From Saccoglossus kowalevskii (lineage: Eukaryota; Hemichordata; Enteropneusta; Harrimaniidae): a stretch of DNA of 10,878 nt. The notes under the pieces were generated by a model. The model did no database searches and was not told the origin of the DNA. It saw only the letters and a list, made by a program, of their open reading frames with translations. The stretch is from NCBI RefSeq assembly GCF_000003605.2, contig NW_003109102.1, positions 166,613-177,490 of the forward strand, written 5' to 3'. Position numbers and translations under genes: made by a program. Each line of letters starts with the position of its first letter. Position 1 is the first letter of the stretch. Positions 1 through 7,900 of this stretch are shown piece by piece.

Positions 1-642
1 CTATAGCCATAGATATAAATGTGTTCACGGCTATAGCCATAGATATAAATGTGTTCACGGCTATAGCCATAGATATAAATGTGTTCACGGCTATAGCCAT
101 AGATATAAATGTGTTCACGACTATATAGCCAGGAATCTGAATGTGTCCGCGGCTATATAGCCAGAGATCTAAATGTGTTCACGGCTATATAGCCAGGGAT
201 CTAAATGTGTTAACGGCTATAGCCGGGGATCTAAATGTGTTCACGACTGTAGCCAGAGATCTAAATGTGTTCACGGCTTCAGATAGGGATCTAAATGTCT
301 TCACCGCAATAGCCAGAGATCTAAATGTGTTCACGGCTTTAGCCAGAGATCTAAATGTGTTCACGGCTATATAGCTAGAGATCTAAATGTGTTCACGGCT
401 GTGACCAGAGATCTTAATGTGTTCACGGCTATATAGCTAGAGATCTAAATGTGTTCACGGCTGTGGCCAGAGATCTTAATGTGTTCACGGCTATAGCCAG
501 GGATCTAAATGTGTTCACGGCTATAGCCAGGGATCTGAATGTGTTCACGGCTATGGCCAGGGATCTGAATGTGTTCAAGACTGTAGTCAGGGATCTAAAT
601 GTGTACATCATGGTTATAGCTGGTGATCTATATGCGCTCAAA
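1..642. repeat. 30-bp minisatellite, about 21 units, truncated at the window edge
   Basis: Tandem units close to CTATAGCCAGAGATCTAAAT + GTGTTCACGG run from base 1. Most units are 30 bp; five (121-152, 153-184, 185-216, 367-398, 429-460) are 32 bp because of an extra TA in CTATATAG. Units at 1-120 are nearly identical and carry a variant centre (CATAGATATA), while units after 580 decay and the last (611-642) is barely recognisable. Each typical unit holds two short palindromes, GGCTATAGCC (across the unit junction) and AGATCT. The 30-bp period keeps a reading frame open as a ten-residue repeat (ARDLNVFTAI on the plus strand), but the 32-bp units shift that frame, so it is not a protein gene. 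The array begins before the window, so its total length is unknown. Confidence 0.97.
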
Positions 643-2340
643 CCAACAAGTCGTTCTAAATATCAAAGAAAAGAGTTCGAATGAGTAGTTTAGAATTTCC
701 CAAAAATAGAACAAAAACAGCAAAGATTATTTTTAAAATGTTCTACTATTTTTAGACTAATACTAGTATGTCTGCGAAAACGTTCTGTGTAAGTGCCCTG
801 TCACTTGCTTACAGACTATAATAATCGTTTGAATGATACAATTTGACGTATTGGTGTAATTTGATTTGAATTATGAGAATTAATACACGAAGACCAGTTG
901 CTTCGATATATCCAAACCACATATATTCAAGTTGCCAAAGAAAATAAATGTCTAAACGATAGAGTATTGATGTAAGCCCCTGGACTGCCATGATTTCCAG
1001 ACGCAAAACATTTAAATAAATGATGTTTCTGAATAAAAAGTCAAACGATGTTATCGCGATGATGCCCTTGATTTGACCCGATAAAGTGGGGCACTAATAA
1101 TTATATTCACGTCTCTTTATTAAATGTGCTACAGTCATCGTTCCGCGTCGTGTTCGACATGGGACCCGTATTGACGTATACAACGCGTGTTTAAGTCATT
1201 GTTTGCATTAAATTTGAACACGCGCTGAACGACGACCGTAGCGCTTTAACTTACTTCTGGGTTTGGTTCACTATTATTGCTACGCAGTAATTGCCAACGC
1301 TTTTATGTCATGTTGTAATATCCATATATTTGGTCAAAGCAGTATGGCACTTTTTGGCCAGAAAAACCTTATCAATCACCATTATACTGTGCTTAAAATC
1401 TGAAATGCATCATCTTAAAACAATTATTTATTCTTTTTTTAATAAGTATTATATATTATTCCCATATATATATATGATGAGCTTAGTGTTTAGCTATATG
1501 TGCTGTTCGTTGTGGCCCGTGGCCTTTACATCTCTATTAATAAACAACCGTAATCGAGCCCGGTAGATTATTTGGAAGTTCGAGGAGTTCAAATCGGAAA
1601 ACCAACTAGGAGGCATCAATAACACATTCATTCAAGACACATGATACAACATGATACTTTGGTTCGTCTCATAGTCACGAAGGTTGCGGCTCACAGTGGA
1701 ACTTGTGAACCTTAGAAAATATGTGCATTAATGTCACGTAAGTTTCGTTGGTATAAGCGCCATCTGTGCAAACTCGTTCAATATAATGGATTTTTCATTT
1801 GGATACATTTCTAAGACACGTAATACAACTAACAAAAACACGAATGTACTTCGGGTTTCACTAGTTCCGGTAAATTGGAAAAATAACATTCAACTGTGTC
1901 CCATTTTTTTGCCGGCTGATATGCGGAAGTTCAGGTCTCATACCACTAAGTAGCCAATCAGCTTTCGTGGTTAAAATCATATGGTTGTTGTTAGCCAATT
2001 AGCAATGTCCCTATTTCTCTGCGTTTGATGAAGCTCGGTGTATGAGGCGAGTCAAATAGTTCAGCCGTTGGACTCGTGTATGGAACTTTGTTATTGACTC
2101 GTACATTTTCGGCAAGTGAGAACAACTTGAATATTTTAATCTTTGTCGAATCGCTATCGAATAAACGGGCATTATATGGTTTGTCGGTGAATAGCTGGGC
2201 TACAGGAAACTCCTGAGCCTGAATGTCATGGATCTGTAATATCTAACCAAATGTTAGCACTGCCGTGTATGGGAGAACATGGTAACTTGTAATATAATGT
2301 TTAACAACATGTATACACTCAAATATATTATTGCATAGAG
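643..2340. other. No supported gene; AT-rich intergenic DNA with promoter-like motifs
   Basis: Only short ORFs without splice support or recognisable domains occur here. The longest, at 1291-1566 on the plus strand (91 codons), is hydrophobic because of T-rich DNA and shows no family signature. Two plus-strand CCAAT pentamers (1954-1958 and 1995-1999) and an ETS-like CGGAAGT (around 1924-1930) lie close together and could belong to a promoter, but no coding sequence follows that I can support. A TA run sits near 1466-1476. Confidence 0.5.
1923..2000 (+). promoter_or_regulatory. Possible CCAAT/ETS promoter-like cluster
   Basis: Within 80 bases there is an ETS-like GCGGAAGT, then AGCCAATCAG (CCAAT at 1954-1958) and TAGCCAATTAG (CCAAT at 1995-1999), all in plus orientation. 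NF-Y sites spaced by a few tens of bases are common in metazoan promoters. No downstream gene could be tied to it within the window, so it may be a chance cluster or drive a non-coding transcript. Confidence 0.25.
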
Positions 2341-2344
2341 TATT

Positions 2345-2350
2345 TTTATT
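2345..2350 (-). promoter_or_regulatory. Candidate polyadenylation signal AATAAA for the receptor gene
   Basis: TTTATT on the plus strand reads AATAAA on the minus strand. It is the first clear hexamer I found downstream of the receptor stop codon (2949-2951), and a T/GT-containing stretch follows on the minus strand. It implies a 3' untranslated region of about 600 bases before splicing. The hexamer is common in AT-rich DNA, so the assignment is tentative. Confidence 0.35.
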
Positions 2351-2948
2351 AATCTCCAACTCACGTCATAGGTCATGTGTATATAAATTTCTACATAATC
2401 TCAAATTTTACATACAAATTAAACTGAAACTTACACACGATATTATTTACTGCATTTCCTCATATCAATGTGTTTTGTAAATTATGTGTAAAACGGAAAT
2501 GTTTACTTTTTTGCGTACTTTATAAAAATAATAGTTTCATCTTTCTTTCTGGCATAGCACCTTTCCATCAGTTCCCCCGTTGACCTAAAATGGTCGACTT
2601 TCCCTTCCGGCACAAGGCGCATGCGCACGTGTAATTCAGATTGCTTCAGTCTGTGATCCATGGACAACGAACGGTATAGTACTTGTACTTTTGAAGGACT
2701 TTTAGGGCAAACTCACAAGACGAATTCAGGTACTCGCTCTCTCTGCAATATAAATCCTATAATTACAGCAAACGTGCATCTGTATGTCGTTTCATCACCG
2801 AGTCGTAATATAGTATGACGATAGCATCCGATAAAATCCATGTCCGCTCCGCGTCGAGGAGAGTAAGTGTCTATTAAGAAGTTACCCGGACGTGGAATAA
2901 CACATGGCACGTGACAAGACTTACACCCGCACATGCACCTTATCTATA
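2351..2948 (-). other. Probable 3' untranslated region of the receptor gene
   Basis: This stretch lies between the stop codon of exon D and the candidate polyadenylation hexamer. A strong donor-like GTAAGT begins at 2924 on the minus strand and a pyrimidine-containing TTGCAG acceptor ends at 2743, so a 182-base intron in the untranslated region is possible. Its junction would sit only about 24 bases after the stop codon, too close to be expected to trigger nonsense-mediated decay. A minus-strand ORF at 2713-2934 overlaps this putative intron and is not supported as coding. Confidence 0.4.
2599..2640 (+). promoter_or_regulatory. ETS plus NRF1-like promoter element, copy 1
   Basis: CTTCCGG (2604-2610, ETS family) is followed after six bases by the perfect palindrome GCGCATGCGC (2617-2626, the core of the NRF1 consensus), then CACGTG and AATTCAG. 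This pairing is typical of TATA-less metazoan promoters. A closely similar element lies in inverted orientation at 5301-5336. About 30 bases downstream, a plus-strand ATG at 2660 opens a 52-codon frame (to 2818) that I do not recognise. The element may start a transcript antisense to the receptor 3' end, or may be part of a dispersed repeat. Confidence 0.45.
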
Positions 2949-3193
2949 CTACACACACGTGACTCTTTCCTCACTGTTTGGTGTCCAACTCTCTAGTGGT
3001 ATAGTAAGTTCCGGTTCTGGTCCCGGTTTGTTTGGCTGCCATACCACAACGCGCACATCATTTCTCTCTATAGTTTCCATTAGCATAGGCGTGTTCTCAT
3101 TGGCTTCCCCAGTTGCCTCGTTCTCGAGTTTTCGTGTACGTGACTTTTCTGCCTTCGCTTTCTTGCGTTTATCGGCGAACTGAACTGCCATCC
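2949..3193 (-). CDS. TNF-receptor-like gene, exon D: cytoplasmic tail and stop
   Basis: This final coding exon encodes 80 residues plus a stop (TAG at 2951-2949), completing a Gly codon split with exon C (G|GG). The acceptor is very strong: a long pyrimidine tract ending TTGTTTCAG. The exon starts in phase 1, matching exon C. The tail begins with a dense basic segment (KRKKAKAEKSRTRK) and then turns acidic and proline-rich (KPGPEPEL). It has no death domain and I see no canonical TRAF-binding motif such as PxQxT or PxQxxD. It ends VTCV, which fits a class I PDZ-binding terminus. A 126-codon ORF starting at 3329 covers this exon; its apparent membrane segment just upstream of 3193 is the intronic pyrimidine tract, not protein. 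In the 291-residue model this exon is residues 212-291. Confidence 0.8.
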
Positions 3194-3588
3194 CTGAAAC
3201 AAGGCAAGACAAGAACATTGAAATGATGATTGCGGCTTCTCCTGTGAGGGGGTATTTCTCCGAGTTTTTCAAAAACACATCTCTAGAAACACGAACGGCA
3301 TTTACTTGTGTGCGCCCTCCTTTGGTCATGGCGTCAACGAAATCGGTTGCCGTTGGTGGCGCTCAACACATGCGTAATTCCTGACTTATCGTAAACTATA
3401 AGTTACCGATCTCTGGTGCAGCCGAAACATTGTCGCCATGTTGATTATATGTAATGATGTATTCAATTTAAAATACTGTAATCAATAAAGTGGCGGCGTA
3501 GACATACAATAAAATTCGATATATCTAAAATAACTTGAAAATTGAGTCTTCACATGCTAAAATTAATAATTACCGGCTATTAATGTGG

Positions 3589-3603
3589 TATATATATATA
3601 TAT
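3589..3603. repeat. TA dinucleotide microsatellite
   Basis: Uninterrupted alternating TA of about 15 bases in the intron between exons C and D. Confidence 0.9.
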
Positions 3604-3934
3604 TTGTACAAAATAAATATTATATAGGACTCAGTAACTGTGGGGTGTCTTGTCGTGCGATCGATATGGTTAAGATTACGTAATGTGGTATTTATTAAAG
3701 TTGCAAAGCAACTCTGCGTTATATGTTGTACATTGGTTATTATGAGCAACATAAGATATTGATCGATTAATTGATTTGGCAACAAATTCTGAAATATTGG
3801 CACAGTGACCGTACGCATAGTTTGACAGAAACGTCACGTTATAGTCGCAGTATCATCCCCAAATTTAAACGTATTTTTCATTACTGTAACCACTCATTTT
3901 TCTAATTGCACGTGTTCATTTGGATGTTGGTGTG

Positions 3935-3960
3935 AATAATTTGTGCTAATAATTTGTGCT
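3935..3960. repeat. Perfect 13-bp tandem duplication
   Basis: AATAATTTGTGCT occurs twice back to back (3935-3947 and 3948-3960) without mismatch. It is probably a simple replication-slippage product. Confidence 0.9.
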
Positions 3961-3984
3961 TGTGTAATAAGTTGAGTTTAGTGG

Positions 3985-4053
3985 CAAACTAGTGTGAGCT
4001 GGTTGTTGCGCTATTTGAGTTGATTAGCTTTGGCCTGCTTGCACACTAGTTTG
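3985..4053. repeat. 12-bp perfect inverted repeat with 45-base loop
   Basis: CAAACTAGTGTG (3985-3996) is the exact reverse complement of CACACTAGTTTG (4042-4053). Both arms are followed by a similar GCTGG, so part of the surrounding sequence is also directly repeated. No transposase or target-site duplication was seen. Confidence 0.8.
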
Positions 4054-4060
4054 GGCTGGA

Positions 4061-4099
4061 TGTTATTGTTATTGTTGTTGTTGTTGTTGTAGTTGTTGT
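4061..4099. repeat. GTT/ATT trinucleotide microsatellite
   Basis: A run of TTG/ATTG units, slightly interrupted, lies in the intron between exons C and D. It sits about 40 bases upstream of a TTTCA-rich stretch (4172-4196). Confidence 0.9.
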
Positions 4100-4616
4100 C
4101 ATGGTTGTTCTGATGCAAAATTAGCTAGAATTAAAAAATGAGTTTGTCGGTTTCTAACCAATTTGATATGTTTTCATTTCGTTTCATTTCATTTCCTTCA
4201 TGTGAAAATCAGCTCTTACAGAAACGGATTAATAGCATCCAAAATTGGTGCATTGAGCTGGTTACATATTCTTATTACTGCAAGGGCAAGTCAGCAAACA
4301 AGTTAGAAATTGTGAATTGGGTATTAAGAAACTGGCAAGTCATTCTCTAGTAGGCAGTGTGGAAAGTGCCGAAATGCTTCAATATTTCACGTTCCAGTGA
4401 CTATTTTTGAAATCAAAATGTAGAAACGGGGAGTTACTACTACCAAATCATTGAATATAAATTCATTTGCATATTTGCTAACTCTATTGATTGAATTTGA
4501 TTCTGGAGATAGTGTCACCATACCTGTCTGTGTAGGGGGCTCATTTCGATATGTTTCATGACGTGGGTCGAAAAAGACAACAAAACACATGTTTCTAACC
4601 ACATTGTTGAGCTTAC

Positions 4617-4934
4617 CTTTGCTATTCGTAGTACGAGTCGGAGGGGCATCCGATGGCATCAGGCCTTTCCTTCGTCTGTATACTCGACGAATCTCGGAAA
4701 TGACGAAGGCAACAATAACCGCAATGAGCCCACCCGAGACTATCGCTCCAACCGTTATTAGCTTATAGTTCAATTCGCCCTCCTTTTCGGCTTTTTTCAA
4801 TATCGAAGTCATTGTTGTCGTCATATTGGTAATGTGCGTATAGGGGGTACTTTCGTTGATGATGTTTTTCATGTACATTTCATTAGGAGATGTCGCTAAC
4901 GTCGAGTTTTTTGCCAGGTCGCCCTCTATGGTGT
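4617..4934 (-). CDS. TNF-receptor-like gene, exon C: stalk, transmembrane helix, stop-transfer
   Basis: The exon is 318 bases, phase 1 at both ends, with acceptor TTTTTTCGTTACAG and donor AAAG|GTAAGC. It encodes 105 whole codons. The first 55 or so residues are polar and Thr-rich with three N-glycosylation sequons (NST, NES, NMT), as expected of an extracellular stalk. A hydrophobic helix of about 22 residues follows (KLITVGAIVSGG to FVI), then the positive-inside sequence RRVYRRRK. This orientation gives an extracellular N-terminus and cytosolic C-terminus. In the full model the exon is residues 106-210 and the helix about 163-184. The ORF continues to 4387 because no stop interrupts the start of the intron. 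A second donor-like GTATGG lies 93 bases downstream, in the same phase. The preceding partner is exon B, or the alternative first exon at 5604-5649. Confidence 0.85.
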
Positions 4935-5300
4935 CTGTAACGAAAAAACACACATTTCTGTGGAACTTGCATATAGACGAGTTACATTTATTATGTGGTC
5001 AGTGCACACTGACGTTTTCACTAGACGGGAACAAATTGATGCGTACATTTAATTCTGCCGTTATTTCAATCTTAATATTGGTGGGCTTGTTACCATAGTA
5101 ACGGAATTCCACATGTACTTTCACTCATCGCGGATTAAATAAGCCTAGATGTTTGTCACATGAAATGCGGAAATTAAAATTCAAAAACGAAATTGAACTG
5201 TCAAATCATTCAGTACTATACGCAAATTGCTATAACGTTGCACTCTGAGTGTAAGTTGTTTTGTGGTCTTGGGAATATTACTGAGGATATATCTGATTGA

Positions 5301-5336
5301 CTGAATTTGCGCGCATGCGCCTTGCCGGAAGGAAAA
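5301..5336 (-). promoter_or_regulatory. ETS plus NRF1-like promoter element, copy 2 (inverted)
   Basis: Read on the minus strand: CTTCCGG, four bases (CAAG), the palindrome GCGCATGCGC (5311-5320), then GCAAATTCAG. Copy 1 at 2599-2640 has the same order, including a T-rich lead-in and the AATTCAG after the palindrome. The orientation would fire toward exon C. It could be an internal promoter, or one half of a dispersed repeat family that carries these sites. Confidence 0.4.
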
Positions 5337-5603
5337 AAACTAGGATTCACCAGGAACAAAATCGAATGTCTGTGAATAACAAATTACGATTACGTCAGGA
5401 AGTTTTAGGTTCACACAAACAAAACGAGAAAAATAAATGCATATTTTTTCAGATGTCGTGGACAGATATTTGGATAACGATTTTAGTGATTATTGAACGA
5501 CTGCGAACGACATAGCAAATTACATTACGTACTAAAGAAAAAAAGTACTGAAACCGCAAGCCGTCTATATTAATTTTATCTCTGCTGAGATTATCCAACT
5601 CAC

Positions 5604-5649
5604 CATAGGAGGGCGCTAGCATTAAAAACACAGACAGCCGCAACATCAT
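5604..5649 (-). CDS. Candidate alternative first coding exon with signal peptide
   Basis: Two adjacent ATGs (5649 and 5646) begin a 15-codon segment, MMLRLSVFLMLAPSY, with a hydrophobic core and an A-x-S cleavage-like end. It stops at an ideal donor, TATG|GTGAGT, in phase 1. An in-frame TGA lies upstream of the ATGs, so the segment is self-contained. Exon C starts in the same phase, so splicing would read SYDTIEGDL and give a 202-residue single-pass protein with stalk, helix and tail but no cysteine-rich domain. Promoter-like motifs lie 300-440 bases upstream. A chance match cannot be excluded: the segment is short, and exon B joins exon C equally well. Confidence 0.35.
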
Positions 5650-5942
5650 TCGGCGTACGGAGAAGCACACCAAGTTGGAATAATTACATCACGAAGAAAA
5701 TGCGCTCAAGCTAGGGTGTTCAAATTTAAGATCACGTGACTACCATTTTTCGTCATTCAAGACGAGACTGTAAATATTGATTCTGAACATATCGGTGCAA
5801 TGAAACACGGCAAACATATGGTCTGGCGAATATCTAACTGAAATAAAACCAATATTTGGTCGCAGCAAAACAGACGGTATCTGACAGCTAAGAATGATCG
5901 ATGATGCTCCAAGGTTAGAGGCGATTGACGCGAGTACAAGGC

Positions 5943-5963
5943 GGTGTATAAACTATATACACC
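5943..5963. repeat. 8-bp perfect hairpin overlapping TATA-like sequences
   Basis: GGTGTATA (5943-5950) and TATACACC (5956-5963) are exact inverted copies separated by AACTA. On the minus strand the sequence contains TATATAG, and on the plus strand TATAAAC. The minus reading is well placed to serve the candidate exon at 5604-5649. Confidence 0.6.
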
Positions 5964-6071
5964 CATTCACTACATCGAGGTGCGACATCTTAACGTTATA
6001 TTTGCAATTTATAAATCAACCAAGATATGACTCATTATAAAGTACTAAACATACACGTTCTAAATGCGTGA

Positions 6072-6090
6072 TTACGTCATTGGTGATTGG
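6072..6090 (-). promoter_or_regulatory. CRE-like and double CCAAT cluster
   Basis: TTACGTCAT (6072-6080) overlaps ATTGG (6079-6083), and a second ATTGG lies at 6086-6090 followed by CGGGG. On the minus strand these are two CCAAT boxes next to a CREB/ATF-like site. With the TATA-like sequence at about 5953-5959, the spacing suits a minus-strand promoter starting near 5920, ahead of the candidate exon at 5604-5649. This is motif evidence only. Confidence 0.35.
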
Positions 6091-6410
6091 CGGGGTACCG
6101 GTTGAATCGAGACACGCGAGTCTGCTTGCTAGCGCTCACTTATACAATAGATCTGTGGTCTATGCTATAACCGACACGCGATTCAGATAAATATTGACTC
6201 CCTTATCAATTAAGTCATGCGTCATGGTAATTAAACGCGGGTTACGAAAACATTCTGTATCTCATCGATCAAGTCAAGTAGTATATTAAATCATGCGATG
6301 TAGTATTAATTATTGGGTTGTCATAGTGAAGTCTGAACGTGCTGTCACGAGTGAATGTGATTATCCATGCACATTTTAGTACCTGACAATACGTGCAAAA
6401 TTGTATTTAT

Positions 6411-6828
6411 GAATATTAATGAGCGTGGTTCAAAATATTTGTTTGATAAATATGTTTATAAACATGGTTCAAAAAAGTCAATCGTTAAATATTTCTGAAC
6501 TTGGTTCAAAGTTCACAAGTTAAATATTCGTGGACATGGTTCAAAGTTCACAAGTTAAATATTCGTGAACATGGTTTAAAGTTCACAAGTTAAATATTCG
6601 TGAACATGGTTTAAAGTTCACAAGTTAAATATTCATGAACATGGTTCAAAGTTCACATGTTAAATATTCATGAACATGGTTCAAAGTTCACATGTTAAAT
6701 ATTCATGAACATGGTTCAAAGTTCACATGTTAATATTCATGAACATGGTTCAAAGTTCACATGTTAAATATTCATGAACATGGTTCAAAGTTCACAAGTT
6801 AAATATTCATGAACATGGTTCAAAGTTT
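6411..6828. repeat. 35-bp minisatellite, about 12 units
   Basis: Units resemble GTTCAAAGTTCACATGTTAA + ATATTCATGAACATG. About ten well-kept copies occupy roughly 6487-6828; two degenerate copies lead in on the left. One copy lacks a single A (34 bp). Left-hand units carry TTCGTGAAC and CACAAG; middle units carry TTCATGAAC and CACATG, showing a variant gradient. Each full unit contains GGTTCAAAGTTCA (for example 6782-6794), a direct repeat of two hexamers with one base between, and TGAACATGGTTCA (6775-6787), an inverted repeat with a three-base spacer. The array ends about 156 bases downstream of the exon B donor, inside the intron. The period is not a multiple of three, so it is not coding. 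Confidence 0.95.
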
Positions 6829-6984
6829 ATGATTGGTAACAAACCACCAGCATGGCTTAATGCGTGTAATAACAATTTGCGAAAATGTTATAATTGATAA
6901 AATTTGATTGGTATGTTTCAAAATTCGTGGTTCGGAAATAGATGATTCATGTTTCTGAAGTTCATGATCAAATAAACAATTTAC

Positions 6985-7058
6985 CCTTTGTGTTGTTGCA
7001 TATCGTCCTTTCAGTAACGTTTCCTTCAAAAATGACGCCTCCGACTTCTTCTGTGCAA
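6985..7058 (-). CDS. TNF-receptor-like gene, exon B: second half of the cysteine-rich domain
   Basis: The exon is 74 bases, entering in phase 2 and leaving in phase 1. Acceptor: TTTCTTTTCCTATATAG; donor: AAAGG|GTAAAT. It encodes 24 whole codons, CTEEVGG through TICNNTK, with the cysteines 18 residues apart. Joined to exon A, the split codon AA|T becomes Asn and completes C-x5-C. The Gly pair, the later Gly-Asn-Val-Thr and the Thr-Ile-Cys ending follow the usual TNFR pattern before the last cysteine of a module. Sequons: NCT (from the split Asn), NVT and NNT. In the full model it is residues 81-104. The other two frames are closed or lack cysteines. Exon B is the last domain exon before the stalk. 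Confidence 0.85.
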
Positions 7059-7900
7059 CTATATAGGAAAAGAAATATTACAGACTTTCATCGACGGAAA
7101 TTTGACTGAACATGTTTACTTGAAGACGAATTAACCTATATGTTGATAAATACATATTTAGGCTTTTCTATCACCAAATGGCTCAATGATTGTATTCCAT
7201 GATATCCTTGTCAAGAAAATATTTATGTCACGATCGCTCGATTCAAAAATAACTATAATATCTTATATCAACGATTTAAAGATAAGTGTTATTATAGTTT
7301 TGAAAAGGAAAATTATACTAAAAATATCCGCAAAAGTGTTACCCGGGCAACATTTCCCTTTCAAGGCATCTACACGTGGTGGTTCAGCATATTTATTTTT
7401 TTGAATATCGTTTTTAACAATTTTATTTTTACGCCAATTTTTTAATACTAATTTTCAATAAATTCAAATTTGATTTTGAACCAATCAAATAGATTGTCTT
7501 ATCGCTTAGATTTTCATCCCATTTGTCAAATATTGATCTTAAAGAAACAAGTATAATTAGAACAGGACTAGGTTCTTAAAAGTGGAAAAATGGCGGCGGG
7601 AGGGCGAATTTCAGATACTAGAAAACTAGGTCGTAGAAATAATTCAATACGCAAAACAAGCTAGCATCGATAGTTGCGCATATTACCATGTTTCCAATCT
7701 ATTCTATCTATGTTTCAATTTGTAGGTTTTTGAATTTCACTGAATAACAGAAACTACGATAATTACAAGATAGAATACACCACAGTATTCTGATTTCTGC
7801 AATGCAATAACCCCCGGGGCTACTACAACAGAGCATACAATGCATGACTATATCGCCCATAAACGTCATTCGTAATTCGTCATTGTAACCGAGTTCTTAC
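7059..7900 (-). other. Intron between exons A and B
   Basis: The intron is 842 bases, donor GTAAGA and acceptor CTATATAG, phase 2. It is AT-rich. A plus-strand ORF at 7186-7404 lies within it without supporting features. No repeats of note were seen apart from a CACGTG near 7374. Confidence 0.75.

Larger units (their letters stand above)
3194..4616 (-). other. Intron between exons C and D
   Basis: The intron is 1423 bases, donor GTAAGC and acceptor TTTCAG, phase 1. It contains a TA microsatellite (3589-3603), a 13-bp tandem duplication (3935-3960), a 12-bp inverted repeat (3985-3996 with 4042-4053) and a GTT-rich microsatellite (4061-4099). Short ORFs here (3570-3818 minus, 4138-4350 plus) have no supporting features. 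Confidence 0.75.
4935..6984 (-). other. Intron between exons B and C, with minisatellite and possible internal promoter
   Basis: The intron is about 2050 bases, donor GG|GTAAAT and acceptor CGTTACAG, phase 1. It holds the second ETS/NRF1-like element (5301-5336), a candidate signal-peptide exon (5604-5649), a hairpin overlapping TATA-like sequences (5943-5963), a CRE/CCAAT cluster (6072-6090) and the 35-bp minisatellite. Other ORFs in it (5297-5515 plus, 5757-5966 minus) start at non-ATG codons or lack splice or domain support. Confidence 0.7.

Noticed and set aside
141-684. Repeat proteins with ARDLNVFTA motifs on the plus strand, and the antisense version
   Set aside because: They arise from the 30-bp period of the minisatellite; 32-bp units break the frame and there is no start or splice context.
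2660-2818. 52-codon plus-strand ORF behind the ETS/NRF1 element
   Set aside because: The position is suggestive but the protein is unrecognisable and short; kept only as part of the promoter observation.
2713-2934. Minus-strand ORF after exon D as a further coding exon
   Set aside because: It lies after the receptor stop codon and spans a likely untranslated-region intron (GTAAGT to TTGCAG).
4594-4616. A separate micro-exon between the two donors after exon C
   Set aside because: The spacing is too short for an intron and there is no acceptor with a pyrimidine tract before 4524.
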